Positions 1-8,417 of a DNA stretch of 38,254 nt are shown piece after piece. The notes beneath the pieces were generated by a model that ran no database searches, was not told the origin of the DNA, and saw only the letters and a list, made by a program, of their open reading frames with translations. The first letter of the stretch is position 1. The number at the start of each line of letters is the position of its first letter. Source of the stretch: Pseudomonadota bacterium. Its GTDB lineage: Bacteria > Pseudomonadota > Gammaproteobacteria > Competibacterales > Competibacteraceae. The stretch is from NCBI GenBank assembly GCA_030917925.1, contig JAUPTV010000251.1, positions 1 to 38,254 on the forward strand, given 5' to 3'. Both the position numbers and the translations under genes were made by a program.

Positions 1-672
1 CAGTTCCCGCACTTTGGCGGGTTCAACATCGCCAACGACAACCAACGTCGCGTTGTTCGGCGCATACCACTGTTGGTACCAGTGGCGCAGATCGTCAGGC
101 TTGATCGATTCAATGTCCTGCATCCAGCCGATAATCGGGTTCCGGTAAGGACTGGTGACATAGGCCGCCGCCTGGAAACGTTCGTGCGTCAGCGCTTCCG
201 GCTGGTCTTCCGTCCGCAACCGGCGTTCCTCGGCCACCACTTGAGCCTCTTTGGCCACATCTTCCGGTTTCAGCAGCAGATGGCGCATCCGGTCCGCTTC
301 CAGTCGGAAACTGAGTTCCAGCCGCTCCTTTTCCAGCGTTTGGAAATAGGCAGTGTAGTCGTAGGAAGTAAAGGCGTTCTGATCGCCGCCATTCGCAGCA
401 ATGATCCGGGAGAATTCACCGCCCGGCACGTTGGGCGTGCCTTTGAACATCAGATGTTCAAGCAGGTGAGAAATGCCGGTCAGACCGCTGGGTTCATAGC
501 TGGAGCCGACCTTGTACCAGATCTGCGAGACCACGACTGGAGCGCGATGATCCTGGCGCACCAGGATTTTCAGGCCATTGTCCAGCGTAAATTCATGGAC
601 CGGGGCGGCAGCCAGGACGGTTAGCGGGCAGGCGATCAGCCAGAAAAGGGCGGCAAAGCGGGGTTTGCGCAT
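1..672 (-). CDS. M16 family zinc metalloprotease, N-terminal part (runs off the window)
   Basis: The minus-strand frame opens at the ATG at 672 and stays open to the window edge, giving the first 224 residues. Residues 1-22 form a signal peptide (basic MRKPR, hydrophobic stretch, then AAAP), so the product should be exported to the periplasm. The inverted zinc motif HLLEH lies at residues 69-73, in the context GISHLLEHLMFKGT that is typical of M16 (pitrilysin/insulinase) proteases; a downstream helix carries EEAQVVAEER-like residues where the third zinc ligand is expected. Family members cut peptides inside a two-domain chamber and are often encoded next to a second, catalytically inactive M16 gene, which would lie beyond the left edge. 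The C-terminal half is not visible, so an active protease is likely but unproven. Confidence 0.88.
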   Translation of the reverse strand, partial: MRKPRFAALFWLIACPLTVLAAAPVHEFTLDNGLKILVRQDHRAPVVVSQIWYKVGSSYEPSGLTGISHLLEHLMFKGTPNVPGGEFSRIIAANGGDQNAFTSYDYTAYFQTLEKERLELSFRLEADRMRHLLLKPEDVAKEAQVVAEERRLRTEDQPEALTHERFQAAAYVTSPYRNPIIGWMQDIESIKPDDLRHWYQQWYAPNNATLVVVGDVEPAKVREL

Positions 673-772
673 AGGGTCTCCGTGAGTGGGGCAATTCCGA
701 AAGGGCAGTTCCGGCCTTTTGGCAACCGGGGGGCGCAAGGGTTCAGCGGAATAAGGGGGGCAATGCGCCAGG

Positions 773-907
773 TCATTGGCGCAATAACTGGCAAAGCGCC
801 TCGGTCGGCGCGGGCGGGTGTTCCAGTGCTGCTAAAAAGGCATCGCGGTCATGGGTAGACCGGATCAATAACTGGCGCTCATGGAAGCGCTTCACTGCAG
901 CTTCATC
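773..907 (-). pseudogene. C-terminal remnant of a DUF1778/TacA-type antitoxin
   Basis: The minus-strand frame encodes about 43 residues, beginning near DEAAVKRF and ending in ALCQLLRQ. The pattern of a DRDAFLAAL helix followed by PPAPTEAL matches, from memory, the C-terminal toxin-neutralising tail of DUF1778 (TacA-like) antitoxins, which normally follow an N-terminal ribbon-helix-helix domain of about 50 residues. That DNA-binding half and the partner GNAT toxin are both absent. The open frame continues upstream to 961 only by reading through a palindromic repeat (907-931) into the leuB stop region, so the apparent start is an accident. It is best seen as a scar of a lost toxin-antitoxin module. 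Confidence 0.6.
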
Positions 908-931
908 CCCTCTCCTGGCAAGAGAGAGGGG
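907..931. repeat. Palindromic 3'-end repeat (CTCTCC family), copy 1
   Basis: CCCCTCTC (907-914) pairs perfectly with GAGAGGGG (924-931) across a 7-nt loop. It sits 26 nt beyond the leuB stop codon. Similar hairpins follow the stop codons of rluC (24750-24772) and rne (29138-29157). No T-run follows, so a role as a classic terminator is not supported; mRNA 3'-end protection or a REP-like mobile palindrome are alternatives. Confidence 0.55.
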
Positions 932-957
932 TGAACAAGGGTGTTGAACCAAGTCTC

Positions 958-2016
958 TCACAGTCGTCGAATAATCTCATCCGCCATCTGGGTCGTACTC
1001 AACGTCCCGCCGAGGTCAGCCGTGCGCGCCCCGGCGGTAATCGTTTCATCCACGGCCTTTTCAATCGCGGCAGCTTCCGTCTCCAGACCCAGGGAATGGC
1101 GCAACAGCATAGCCGTGGACAGAATCATGCCAATCGGGTTAGCGATGCCCTTGCCCGCAATATCCGGCGCGGAGCCGTGAATCGGTTCATACAACCCGAC
1201 CCGGCTTTCTCCCAGACTGGCGGACGGCAACATGCCCATCGAACCGGCCAGCACTGACGCTTCGTCGGTGAGAATGTCGCCAAACATGTTCTCGGTGACG
1301 ACAACATCCATGGAAGCCGGGCCGGTGATCAAACGCATGGCGGCGGTATCCACCAGAATATGATCGAGCGCTACCTCCGGATTTTCCGCGCCGACCTGCA
1401 CGGCAATCTGTCGCCATAGCCGCGAAGATTCCAGCACATTAGCCTTGTCTACCGACGTGACTTTGCTCTTGCGGCCCTTGGCCAGATTGAACGCCAAATT
1501 CATTACCCGGCGGATTTCGTAGTCGTAATACTCCAGAGTATCGACGGCGCGTTCGCGGCCATCCTTGACATCACGGCCCTTCGGCCAGCCGAAATACAGA
1601 CCGCCAGTCAATTCCCGGATCACCAGAATGTCCACCCCCGCCAGTTTCTCCGGCTTCAGCGGCGATGAATCGATCAGCGCCGGATGCACCTTGACCGGAC
1701 GCAGATTAGCGAACACGCCCAGCCCCTTGCGCAGCGCCAGCAGTCCGCGTTCCGGGCGATCTTTGGCATTAGGATCATCCCACTTGGGGCCGCCCACTGC
1801 GCCTAACAGCACCGCATCCGCCGCCTGGCAATCCGCCAGCGTTTCATCGGTCAGCGACGAGCCGAACTCATCAATGGAGCAACCCCCCATCAGGCGTTGC
1901 TGATAAGCAAACTGGTGATTGAATCGACGGGCGATGACGTCCAGCACCCGAACCGCTTCGCCGACGACTTCCGGCCCGATGCCATCACCGGGGAGTAACA
2001 CGATATTAGCTTTCAT
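958..2016 (-). CDS. leuB: 3-isopropylmalate dehydrogenase
   Basis: LeuB catalyses the NAD-dependent oxidative decarboxylation of 3-isopropylmalate in cytosolic leucine biosynthesis. The 352-residue product has the usual length. Visible family landmarks are [11 protein letters not shown] at residues 7-17, the substrate-binding arginines R96, R106 and R134 (the last in [10 protein letters not shown]), the catalytic lysine K191 in SVDKANVL, and the metal-binding aspartates D223, D247 and D251 in [12 protein letters not shown]. The ATG at 2016 follows GGAG on the minus strand. leuC and leuD, its usual partners, are not adjacent: the upstream neighbour is a lipid-type MFS/acyltransferase gene, and an antitoxin remnant follows. 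Isocitrate or tartrate dehydrogenase is less likely given the RELTGG signature. Confidence 0.96.
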   Translation of the reverse strand: MKANIVLLPGDGIGPEVVGEAVRVLDVIARRFNHQFAYQQRLMGGCSIDEFGSSLTDETLADCQAADAVLLGAVGGPKWDDPNAKDRPERGLLALRKGLGVFANLRPVKVHPALIDSSPLKPEKLAGVDILVIRELTGGLYFGWPKGRDVKDGRERAVDTLEYYDYEIRRVMNLAFNLAKGRKSKVTSVDKANVLESSRLWRQIAVQVGAENPEVALDHILVDTAAMRLITGPASMDVVVTENMFGDILTDEASVLAGSMGMLPSASLGESRVGLYEPIHGSAPDIAGKGIANPIGMILSTAMLLRHSLGLETEAAAIEKAVDETITAGARTADLGGTLSTTQMADEIIRRL

Positions 2017-2069
2017 AATTCTCCACTGGGTTTAACCATTAAAAATAAGGTGTTGAGGATGATTTTTGA

Positions 2070-3956
2070 TTATGGCCAATCGCCGCGCAACGCGACAACC
2101 CGTTCGCGCAACCGCGCCGAAGTCGCCTGTTCGGGCGGAACCGGTTCGCCCACCACCAACTCAATCCGCGACCAGAAGCGCCGGGGAAAATGCCGCATCG
2201 CCTTGCCGTAACAGCGACTGAAGAAACTGCCCCACAAGCCGCGCAGCGCCATGGGAATCACCGGGGCCGGGTTACGCCGAATGATGCGGTCAACGCCATT
2301 CTTGAAGGGGCCAATCTCGCCATCCTTGGTGAGTTGCCCTTCCGGGAAAATGCCGACCACTTCGCCCTCCTCCAGATAGGCGGCAACCCGGTCATACGCT
2401 TGTTTCAGAATGTCCGGATTCTCCCGCGCCGGGGCAATAGGAATTGCGCCCGCCGTGCGAAAGACGAAACTGAGCACCGGAATTTTGAAAATCTGATAGT
2501 CCATCACAAAGCGGATCGGTCGCCGACAACAGCCAATCACCACCAGCGCATCCATAAAGCTGACATGATTACACACGACAACGGCGGGTCCGGTATTCGG
2601 GATATGTTCCAGTCCCGTCGTCCGCAACCGATATCCAATATTCACCAGAATCCAGACGATAAAGCGCATCAGGAATTCGGGAACCAGGGTGAAAATGTAG
2701 AGCGCGACAGCCGCATTGAATAGCGCCATCACCAACAGCAGTTGCGGGATGCTCAACCCCTGTTCCAGCAATGCCACGGCGATGAGCGCCGCCGCTACCA
2801 TGAACACCGAGTTGATAATATTGTTGCCCGCGATCACCCGCGACAACTGACGCGGCTCGCTGCGCTGCTGGACCAAGGCGTACAGCGGCACAATGTAAAT
2901 CCCGCCGAAAACGCCGATCAGCACGATGTCCATCACCACCCGCCAACTTCCCGGCTGATCCAGGAACGCCATTACGCCTAACAATGCGCCGCCGGTCGCC
3001 GGTGATGGCGGGGTTGCAAAGAATAGATCCACGCCAAACAGGGTCAGGCCGATGGAGCCGAATGGCACCAGGCCGATTTCCACGATCCGCCCGGACAACC
3101 GTTCGCACAGCAGCGAACCGATGCCGATGCCAATGGCGAACAGGGTCAGTAGCAAGGTCACGACATGCTCGCCGCCGCCCAGGGTTAACTTGGTGAAATT
3201 CGGCAGTTGCGACAGGTAAACGCTGCCCAGGAACCAGAACCACGAAATCCCCAGCACCGATTGAAAGACCGTGAAATTCTGGTAAGTAATTTTAAGAATT
3301 CGCCCGGTTTCCGTGACCGGATTCCAGTTGATTTTCAAATCCGGGGCGGCCGGCGGCGCGGCAGGAATCGCCCGACTGCTGAAGTAACCCAGGATGGCAA
3401 TCGTGATTAACGCCCCGGACACCCACAGATAGCCCTGATGCCCGGCGATCAGGATACCGCCGAACATCGTGCCCAGCAGAATCGCCATGTTGGTGCCCAT
3501 CTCGATCCAGGCATTGCCGCCGACCAGTTCTTCTGGCTGCAAATGCTGCGGCATGATGCTGTATTTCACCGGCCCAAACATCGTTGACTGGCAGCCCATC
3601 AGGAACAGCATAGCGATCAGCAACTCGACGCTGCCGAGAATAAAGCCGACCGTTGCGCCGAGCATAATGACGATTTCCAGCAACTTGACCCAGCGGATAT
3701 AGCGCGACTTTTCATACTTGTCGGACAACTGCCCGGCGGTGGCCGAAAACAGGAAAAACGGCAAAACGAACAGGCCGGCGGCCAAATTGATGAGCCGGTT
3801 GGACTCGGCGGGATCGCTGGCCACAACCTGGAAGGCAATAAGAATAATCAGGGCGTTTTTGAACACATTGTCATTGAATGCGCCCAGAAACTGGGTGATG
3901 AAGAACGGCAGAAACCGCCGCTCCTTCATCAGGGTGAATTCGTTGCCATTGGACAT
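2070..3956 (-). CDS. MFS transporter fused to a 1-acylglycerophosphate acyltransferase (LplT-PlsC type)
   Basis: Residues 1 to about 420 form a multi-pass MFS domain that opens with FLPFFITQFLGAFNDNVFKN, the signature of LplT-like lysophospholipid transporters. From about residue 430 a PlsC acyltransferase domain follows, with the catalytic HX4D box NHVSFMD (H464, D469) and the substrate-binding box FPEGQ (537-541). LplT flips lysophospholipids across the inner membrane, and acyltransferases such as Aas re-acylate them, so the fusion suggests coupled import and repair of phospholipid. Unlike the three-part MFS-PlsC-AMP-ligase proteins, this 628-residue protein ends soon after the PlsC domain, with no acyl-ACP ligase. 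The first ATG at 3956 is taken as the start; the ATG at 3929 (MKERR) is a reasonable alternative. Confidence 0.88.
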   Translation of the reverse strand: MSNGNEFTLMKERRFLPFFITQFLGAFNDNVFKNALIILIAFQVVASDPAESNRLINLAAGLFVLPFFLFSATAGQLSDKYEKSRYIRWVKLLEIVIMLGATVGFILGSVELLIAMLFLMGCQSTMFGPVKYSIMPQHLQPEELVGGNAWIEMGTNMAILLGTMFGGILIAGHQGYLWVSGALITIAILGYFSSRAIPAAPPAAPDLKINWNPVTETGRILKITYQNFTVFQSVLGISWFWFLGSVYLSQLPNFTKLTLGGGEHVVTLLLTLFAIGIGIGSLLCERLSGRIVEIGLVPFGSIGLTLFGVDLFFATPPSPATGGALLGVMAFLDQPGSWRVVMDIVLIGVFGGIYIVPLYALVQQRSEPRQLSRVIAGNNIINSVFMVAAALIAVALLEQGLSIPQLLLVMALFNAAVALYIFTLVPEFLMRFIVWILVNIGYRLRTTGLEHIPNTGPAVVVCNHVSFMDALVVIGCCRRPIRFVMDYQIFKIPVLSFVFRTAGAIPIAPARENPDILKQAYDRVAAYLEEGEVVGIFPEGQLTKDGEIGPFKNGVDRIIRRNPAPVIPMALRGLWGSFFSRCYGKAMRHFPRRFWSRIELVVGEPVPPEQATSARLRERVVALRGDWP

Positions 3957-4005
3957 GTAGCCGGGTTCTCCAGAAGTGGCGGGCCGTTGTGCCTGCGAAG
4001 TGTAG

Positions 4006-4470
4006 TCAATCCGGCGGCGCGGATTCCAAAAATCCTGCCGTGTTGTGTTCCACCCAGCGGGAACCGGTCACCGTCTCCTCCCGTTTCCAAAATGGCGCTG
4101 TCGATTTCAGCGCTTCCATGATGAACCGGCAAGCCGCAAATGCTGCCGCCCGATGCACGGACCACACCGCGACCAGGACGATGGGATCATTAGGATGCAC
4201 AGTCCCGACCCGGTGCATCACCAGCGCATCCAATAACGGCCAATCCCGAAACGCGGTTTCGACCAGTCGCTGGAGCTGGCGCTCGGTCATGCCGGGGTAA
4301 TGCTCCAGCGTCATGCGACGCACGGTATCCCCATCGTTGAAATCGCGCATCGTGCCGATAAAGATCGCGGCAGCACCGTACTGACCGGCCAAGCGCTCGT
4401 CCAGTCCTGCCTGATACATCGCCAATTCCGCCAAAGGCTGGAATGGCTGATCCCGCAGTTCAATGTGCAT
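4006..4470 (-). CDS. moaE: Molybdopterin synthase catalytic subunit
   Basis: MoaE is the large subunit of molybdopterin synthase, which transfers sulfur from the MoaD thiocarboxylate to cyclic pyranopterin monophosphate in the cytosol. The product is 154 residues. It carries FIGTMRD near residue 38, the HR pair at 106-107, and the catalytic lysines K122 and K129 in KSTAPFWKRE. The frame can begin at GTG 4473, but the Shine-Dalgarno GGAGG (4478-4482), embedded in the last codons of moaD, lies 7 nt from the ATG at 4470 and only 4 nt from the GTG, so ATG 4470 is preferred. The start follows the moaD stop closely, suggesting coupled translation of the two subunits. Confidence 0.95.
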   Translation of the reverse strand: MHIELRDQPFQPLAELAMYQAGLDERLAGQYGAAAIFIGTMRDFNDGDTVRRMTLEHYPGMTERQLQRLVETAFRDWPLLDALVMHRVGTVHPNDPIVLVAVWSVHRAAAFAACRFIMEALKSTAPFWKREETVTGSRWVEHNTAGFLESAPPD

Positions 4471-4473
4471 CAC

Positions 4474-4707
4474 CTATCCTCCCGTTACTGGAGGAAAGAA
4501 TGCCACTTCATCGCCATCCCGCACGGATTGCGTGAGTTCGGCATATTCCAGATTTACCGCTACCAGCGTGTTCGGCGGCAGCGGCGTCGCTGAATGCAGC
4601 GCCGCCCAGACGTCCGCAACGGTCAACCCTGCTACGGTTTCGAGTTCATCGCCAGCGCGGCCCAGGCGGTCGCGCAGGCTGGCAAAATATTTGACGTGAA
4701 CCACCAT
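4474..4707 (-). CDS. moaD: Molybdopterin synthase sulfur carrier subunit
   Basis: MoaD is the ubiquitin-fold sulfur carrier whose C-terminal glycine is adenylated and converted to a thiocarboxylate before sulfur donation to MoaE. The product is 77 residues, begins VHVKYFASLRDRLG as is usual for the family, and ends in the required Gly-Gly (residues 76-77, FPPVTGG). It lies directly upstream of moaE. No moaA, moaB or moaC is nearby, so cofactor synthesis genes must be scattered elsewhere. Confidence 0.95.
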   Translation of the reverse strand: MVVHVKYFASLRDRLGRAGDELETVAGLTVADVWAALHSATPLPPNTLVAVNLEYAELTQSVRDGDEVAFFPPVTGG

Positions 4708-4931
4708 GATTTTCCTCTCTGTTGTCTGAGCGTCAGACCGATAGGATAAAGATCAATTACATCAGTTTGCTAAATGAACATCGTCTATTTTTATTGCCTT
4801 TCCGGCTGATCAGCGGACTTCCCGAACCACCCCGGCGCTAACGCGCCACCCCTCCTTTGCCAAGGAGGGGAATCCGGAAATCCGGCTTTCACCGGGAAAA
4901 GCGATATGAATTATCCGGGTTAAAAACGCCC
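4708..4931. other. Intergenic region upstream of moaD with one palindromic repeat
   Basis: The region separates the 3' end of the ABC transporter operon from moaD. The part next to moaD (about 4740-4800) is AT-rich and is the natural place for the moaDE promoter, though no clear -35/-10 pair was assigned. The remainder is the repeat at 4821-4905. No credible gene is seen. Confidence 0.5.
4821..4905 (+). repeat. Dispersed two-hairpin palindromic repeat, copy A
   Basis: The sequence contains two hairpins: GGCGC/GCGCC (4834-4838, 4843-4847) and CCCCTCCTT/AAGGAGGGG (4849-4857, 4862-4870). They are followed by about 35 nt that still align with copy B at 10950-11037, ending in GATATG. Shared flanks (CCCGAACCACCCC at the left) show that the two copies are one repeat family of roughly 85 bp. 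Here it lies just beyond the 3' end of the minus-strand ABC permease gene. Confidence 0.8.
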
Positions 4932-5825
4932 TCAGAACACCGGATGCCAGACCTGACCCAGCGAGGCCGGGGCATTGGCGCGAATCGCGAGGCTGCGCCG
5001 CGACATCACCGCCAGTACGATAATGGTGGCCAAGTACGGCAACATCCCCATGAATTGCGGCGGAATCGCCAGCCCCAGCGCCTGACCGTGAAATTGCAAA
5101 ATAGTGACGCCGCCGAACAGATAGGCTCCCGCCAAGACCCGCCACGGTTTCCAGGTCGCAAACACCACCAGCGCCAGCGCAATCCAGCCGCGCCCGGCGG
5201 TTAGACCTTCCACCCACATCGGCGTGTAATCCACTGCCAAAAAGGCACCAGCCAACCCGGCACCGGCACCGCCAAACAGGATCGCGCCCCAGCGAATCAA
5301 GCGCACCGGATAGCCCAGCGCATGAGCCGTCGTCGGCGATTCGCCCACCGCCCGCAGCACCAACCCGGCGCGGGTATGGTAAAGAAAGCCATGCACCGCG
5401 CCAAACAGCAACAGCGAACCAAGGATAAACAAATCCATCGGCGGCAAACCCGGCAGCAGTTCAACCGGCTTCACGCCCTCCAACACCCGGCTCACATAAT
5501 CACGGCCCACGAACGCCGACAGCCCGACGCCAAACAGCGCCAGCGCCAAACCGGTCGCCATCGGATTGGCCAGACAATGCAGAGTCAGTACGCCAAACAG
5601 CGCGGCGGCCGCGACTCCAGCCAAGGCACCCGCAGCGGTTCCGGCAACCAGACTACCGCTATCGCTGGAAACGGCAAAAGCGGTCACTGCGCCAATCAGC
5701 ATCATGCCCTCAAGGCCAAGATTCAGGACTCCCGCTTTTTCCGCCACCAGTTCGCCCAGTCCCGCGAAAATCAGCGGCGTCGCCGCGCCCATAATCGTGA
5801 CCAGAATCGGTAGCCACTCATTCAT
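4932..5825 (-). CDS. ABC transporter permease, nucleoside/BMP family, second subunit
   Basis: This 297-residue inner-membrane protein begins [35 protein letters not shown]; the [19 protein letters not shown] stretch is typical of YufQ/NupC-like permeases that pair with YufP-like permeases. Several hydrophobic segments follow to the C-terminus. The open frame extends upstream to 6149, but that part is out of character (Arg-rich) and overlaps the preceding permease. The start at 5825 forms an ATGA overlap with the stop codon of that gene, a sign of translational coupling. With the ATPase and first permease it forms an importer of nucleosides or related solutes; the exact substrate cannot be read from sequence. 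Confidence 0.9.
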   Translation of the reverse strand: MNEWLPILVTIMGAATPLIFAGLGELVAEKAGVLNLGLEGMMLIGAVTAFAVSSDSGSLVAGTAAGALAGVAAAALFGVLTLHCLANPMATGLALALFGVGLSAFVGRDYVSRVLEGVKPVELLPGLPPMDLFILGSLLLFGAVHGFLYHTRAGLVLRAVGESPTTAHALGYPVRLIRWGAILFGGAGAGLAGAFLAVDYTPMWVEGLTAGRGWIALALVVFATWKPWRVLAGAYLFGGVTILQFHGQALGLAIPPQFMGMLPYLATIIVLAVMSRRSLAIRANAPASLGQVWHPVF

Positions 5826-6883
5826 GATTGCCTCCGCCAGCGCAATCGATAATTCACAAAGGTATCGCAAGCCAGCAGCGCGAACAGCAACGCGCCCTGA
5901 AACAGGCCGGTAATCGCCGCGGGCAGATCCAGTTCCATCTGCGCCGCCTCGCCGCCAAGATAGAGCAGCGACATCAGCAGACTGGCCAGCACGACCCCCA
6001 CCGGATGCAATCGGCCAACAAAGGCCACGACAATCGCGGCGAAACCGTAGCCGGGCGAGACGTTGGGCAACAGTTGTCCGAGCGGGCCTGCAACTTCTGC
6101 GAACCCGGCCAACCCGGCGCATCCCCCACCGATGAGTAACGCCATCCATACCGTGCGGTCGGCAGAAAAACCGGCATAGCGGGCGGCGGCGGCGGAATGA
6201 CCGGCGACGTTCATCTGGAAACCGAGATAGCTATGATGCTGGAACAGCCAGGCGGCCAGCGCCAGCCCCAGTGCCAACGGAAAAATAGCCGTCAGGCGGG
6301 TGCCATCGAACAGCGGCGTCAGCAGTGCCGCCTCGCCAAACTGAATCGATTGGGGAAAGTTGAAGCCGTCCGGATCACGCCACGGCCCGTTGACCAGCCA
6401 GGCCAGCAGCAGCGGGGCGACGTAGGCCAGCATCAGACTGGTCAGAATCTCATTGGTCTGGCAGGACGTGCGCAGCAGGGCCGGAATCGCCGCCCAAGCC
6501 ATCCCGCCCAGGATGCCCGCCACCATCATGGCCGGCAGCAACAGCGCCGAATCACTGCCCTCGAAAGCAATGGCCAGTCCCCCCGCCGCCACCGCGCCCA
6601 GAATCAGTTGCCCCTCTGCGCCGATGTTCCAGACATTGGCGCGAAAACCCAGCGCCAGCCCCAGGCCACACAGCATCAACGGCGTGGCCTTCAATAACCA
6701 TTCGCCGACCCCGTAGCCATTTTGCAAAGGCCGCAGGAAGAACACCGCCAGGGCGCGTCCCGGCGGCTGACCCAGCGCTGCGAACAGTAACGCGCCCAGA
6801 ACAATGGTCAGCGCCAATGCCGCCAATGGCGCTAACCAGCGCGCACGTCGGGAGGGCGCTGGACGCGCTTCAAGCCGCCACAT
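5822..6883 (-). CDS. ABC transporter permease, nucleoside/BMP family, first subunit
   Basis: The product is a 353-residue integral membrane protein. A basic cytoplasmic N-terminus (MWRLEARPAPSRRARW) leads into a hydrophobic helix, and the segment FRANVWNIGAEGQLILGA is the conserved loop of YufP-like permeases in the nucleoside/simple-sugar importer branch. The frame is open up to 6991, but the chosen ATG at 6883 gives the usual family N-terminus and a 14-nt overlap with the end of the ATPase gene. Its stop codon overlaps the start of the second permease. The two permeases should form a heterodimeric channel across the inner membrane. Confidence 0.9.
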   Translation of the reverse strand: MWRLEARPAPSRRARWLAPLAALALTIVLGALLFAALGQPPGRALAVFFLRPLQNGYGVGEWLLKATPLMLCGLGLALGFRANVWNIGAEGQLILGAVAAGGLAIAFEGSDSALLLPAMMVAGILGGMAWAAIPALLRTSCQTNEILTSLMLAYVAPLLLAWLVNGPWRDPDGFNFPQSIQFGEAALLTPLFDGTRLTAIFPLALGLALAAWLFQHHSYLGFQMNVAGHSAAAARYAGFSADRTVWMALLIGGGCAGLAGFAEVAGPLGQLLPNVSPGYGFAAIVVAFVGRLHPVGVVLASLLMSLLYLGGEAAQMELDLPAAITGLFQGALLFALLACDTFVNYRLRWRRQS

Positions 6884-8417
6884 AGCCCAATTCGTTGCAG
6901 AAACCGCCACCCATCCAGCGGCCAATTTCAGCCGCATCCGTCGCTGTTGCTGACCGGGCTGGCGAGAGCCGTCCTCCGGCCAGCACCACAATTCGGTCAG
7001 AAATCTCGAACAACTCGTCGAGGTCTTCAGAGATCACCAGCAGCGCCACGCCCCGATTGCGCAACTCCATCAACCGCTCCCGCACCAGCGCTGCCGAACT
7101 GACATCGACGCCCCAGGTTGGTTGCGCAACCACCATCACCTGCGGCTCTTGGGCGATTTCGCGGCCCACAATGAATTTTTGCAGATTGCCTCCGGATAAG
7201 CTGCGGGCCGGAGCCGTTGCGCCATGGCACTTGACCCGGAACCGCTCGATGATGTCGCAGGTATAGCGCAGCACTCGCGAACGCCGCACCAGACCCCGCC
7301 GCACCAGACCCCGCCGGGCGGCGGTTAACAAGGCATTATCGGCCAGCGACAAAGCGGGTACCGCGCCACGTCCCAACCGCTCTTCCGGCACGAACGCCAT
7401 ACCTCGCGCCCGCCGCGCTGCCGGGTCCAGATGACCAATCGGTTCATCCAGTAACCGTACCATCTCCAGGGAGGGTGTGGGCGCTTCCCCACTCAGCGCC
7501 GCCAGCAATTCCCGCTGACCGTTGCCGGATGCGCCAGCGACGCCGACAATTTCCCCGCTGTGGATGGTTAATTGAATATCCTGCAAATCCGTACCGAACG
7601 GGCCATCAGCGGGCTGGTTCAGACCGTCCAGCACCAGGCGCGGCGTTCGCCCGACCGGATGCGGGATCAGGCGGCAGGCCGGCAATTCATCACCGATCAT
7701 CAACCGCGCCAAGCTGTCCGCCGACTCCTCAGAGGGCAAACAATGCCCGGTCACCCGGCCCCCGCGCAGCACCGTAGCGCCATGGCACAGCGTGCGGATT
7801 TCCTCCAGCTTGTGGCTGATATAGAGCAGGCTCACACCCTCGGCCGCCAGTTGGCGCAAAGTGGTAAATAGATGATCCACCGCCTGCGGCGTGAGTACCG
7901 ATGTCGGTTCATCGAGAATCAGCAACCGGGGGGATTGCAGCAGACAACGCACAATTTCGACGCGCTGGCGCTCACCGACCGACAGTTGATAAACCGGCTG
8001 TTCAGGGGTCAGCGGTAAACCGTAGCGTTCCGACAATTCCCGAATACGCGCCGCCAGCAGGGCGGCCGGTGGGGCTTCCGTCAAGGCCAGGGCAATATTT
8101 TCCGCAACGGTCAGCGATTCAAACAGCGCAAAATGCTGAAACACCATACCGATGCCCAGGCGACGGGCGACCGCTGGAGAAGCGATACGGACCGGCTGAC
8201 CATTCCAGCGTATTTCGCCGCGATCCGGATGCACCAGCCCGTAAATGACCTTCATCAGTGTCGATTTACCCGCGCCATTTTCACCGAGCACCGCATGAAT
8301 TTCGCCGGGATAAACGATCAGATCGACATTGTTGTTGGCGATCACGCCGGGATAGTGTTTGGTGACGCCGCGTAATTCAAGGCGCGGCGGCGAGGTCTGA
8401 GGAGCAGGTTCGAGCAT
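6870..8417 (-). CDS. ABC transporter ATP-binding protein with two ABC domains, nucleoside/sugar family
   Basis: This 515-residue protein holds two ATPase domains, as in YufO/RbsA-like importers. The first has Walker A GENGAGKST (45-53), the signature LSVGERQ (145-151) and Walker B LLILDEPT (165-172). The LSVGERQ form rather than LSGGQ is typical of the nucleoside branch. The second domain has a divergent Walker A (GASGNGQRE) and a normal LSGGNLQKF signature, as expected for the family. It is the first gene of a three-gene operon with both permeases overlapping in series. No BMP-type substrate-binding lipoprotein is encoded next to it. A short in-frame duplication (RRGLV twice) is encoded at 7282-7311. 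No strong Shine-Dalgarno precedes the ATG. Confidence 0.92.
   Translation of the reverse strand: MLEPAPQTSPPRLELRGVTKHYPGVIANNNVDLIVYPGEIHAVLGENGAGKSTLMKVIYGLVHPDRGEIRWNGQPVRIASPAVARRLGIGMVFQHFALFESLTVAENIALALTEAPPAALLAARIRELSERYGLPLTPEQPVYQLSVGERQRVEIVRCLLQSPRLLILDEPTSVLTPQAVDHLFTTLRQLAAEGVSLLYISHKLEEIRTLCHGATVLRGGRVTGHCLPSEESADSLARLMIGDELPACRLIPHPVGRTPRLVLDGLNQPADGPFGTDLQDIQLTIHSGEIVGVAGASGNGQRELLAALSGEAPTPSLEMVRLLDEPIGHLDPAARRARGMAFVPEERLGRGAVPALSLADNALLTAARRGLVRRGLVRRSRVLRYTCDIIERFRVKCHGATAPARSLSGGNLQKFIVGREIAQEPQVMVVAQPTWGVDVSSAALVRERLMELRNRGVALLVISEDLDELFEISDRIVVLAGGRLSPARSATATDAAEIGRWMGGGFCNELGYVAA

Noticed and set aside
5826-6149. N-terminal extension of the second ABC permease
   Set aside because: The sequence is Arg-rich, not membrane-like, and overlaps the other permease; the ATGA overlap at 5825 marks the start.
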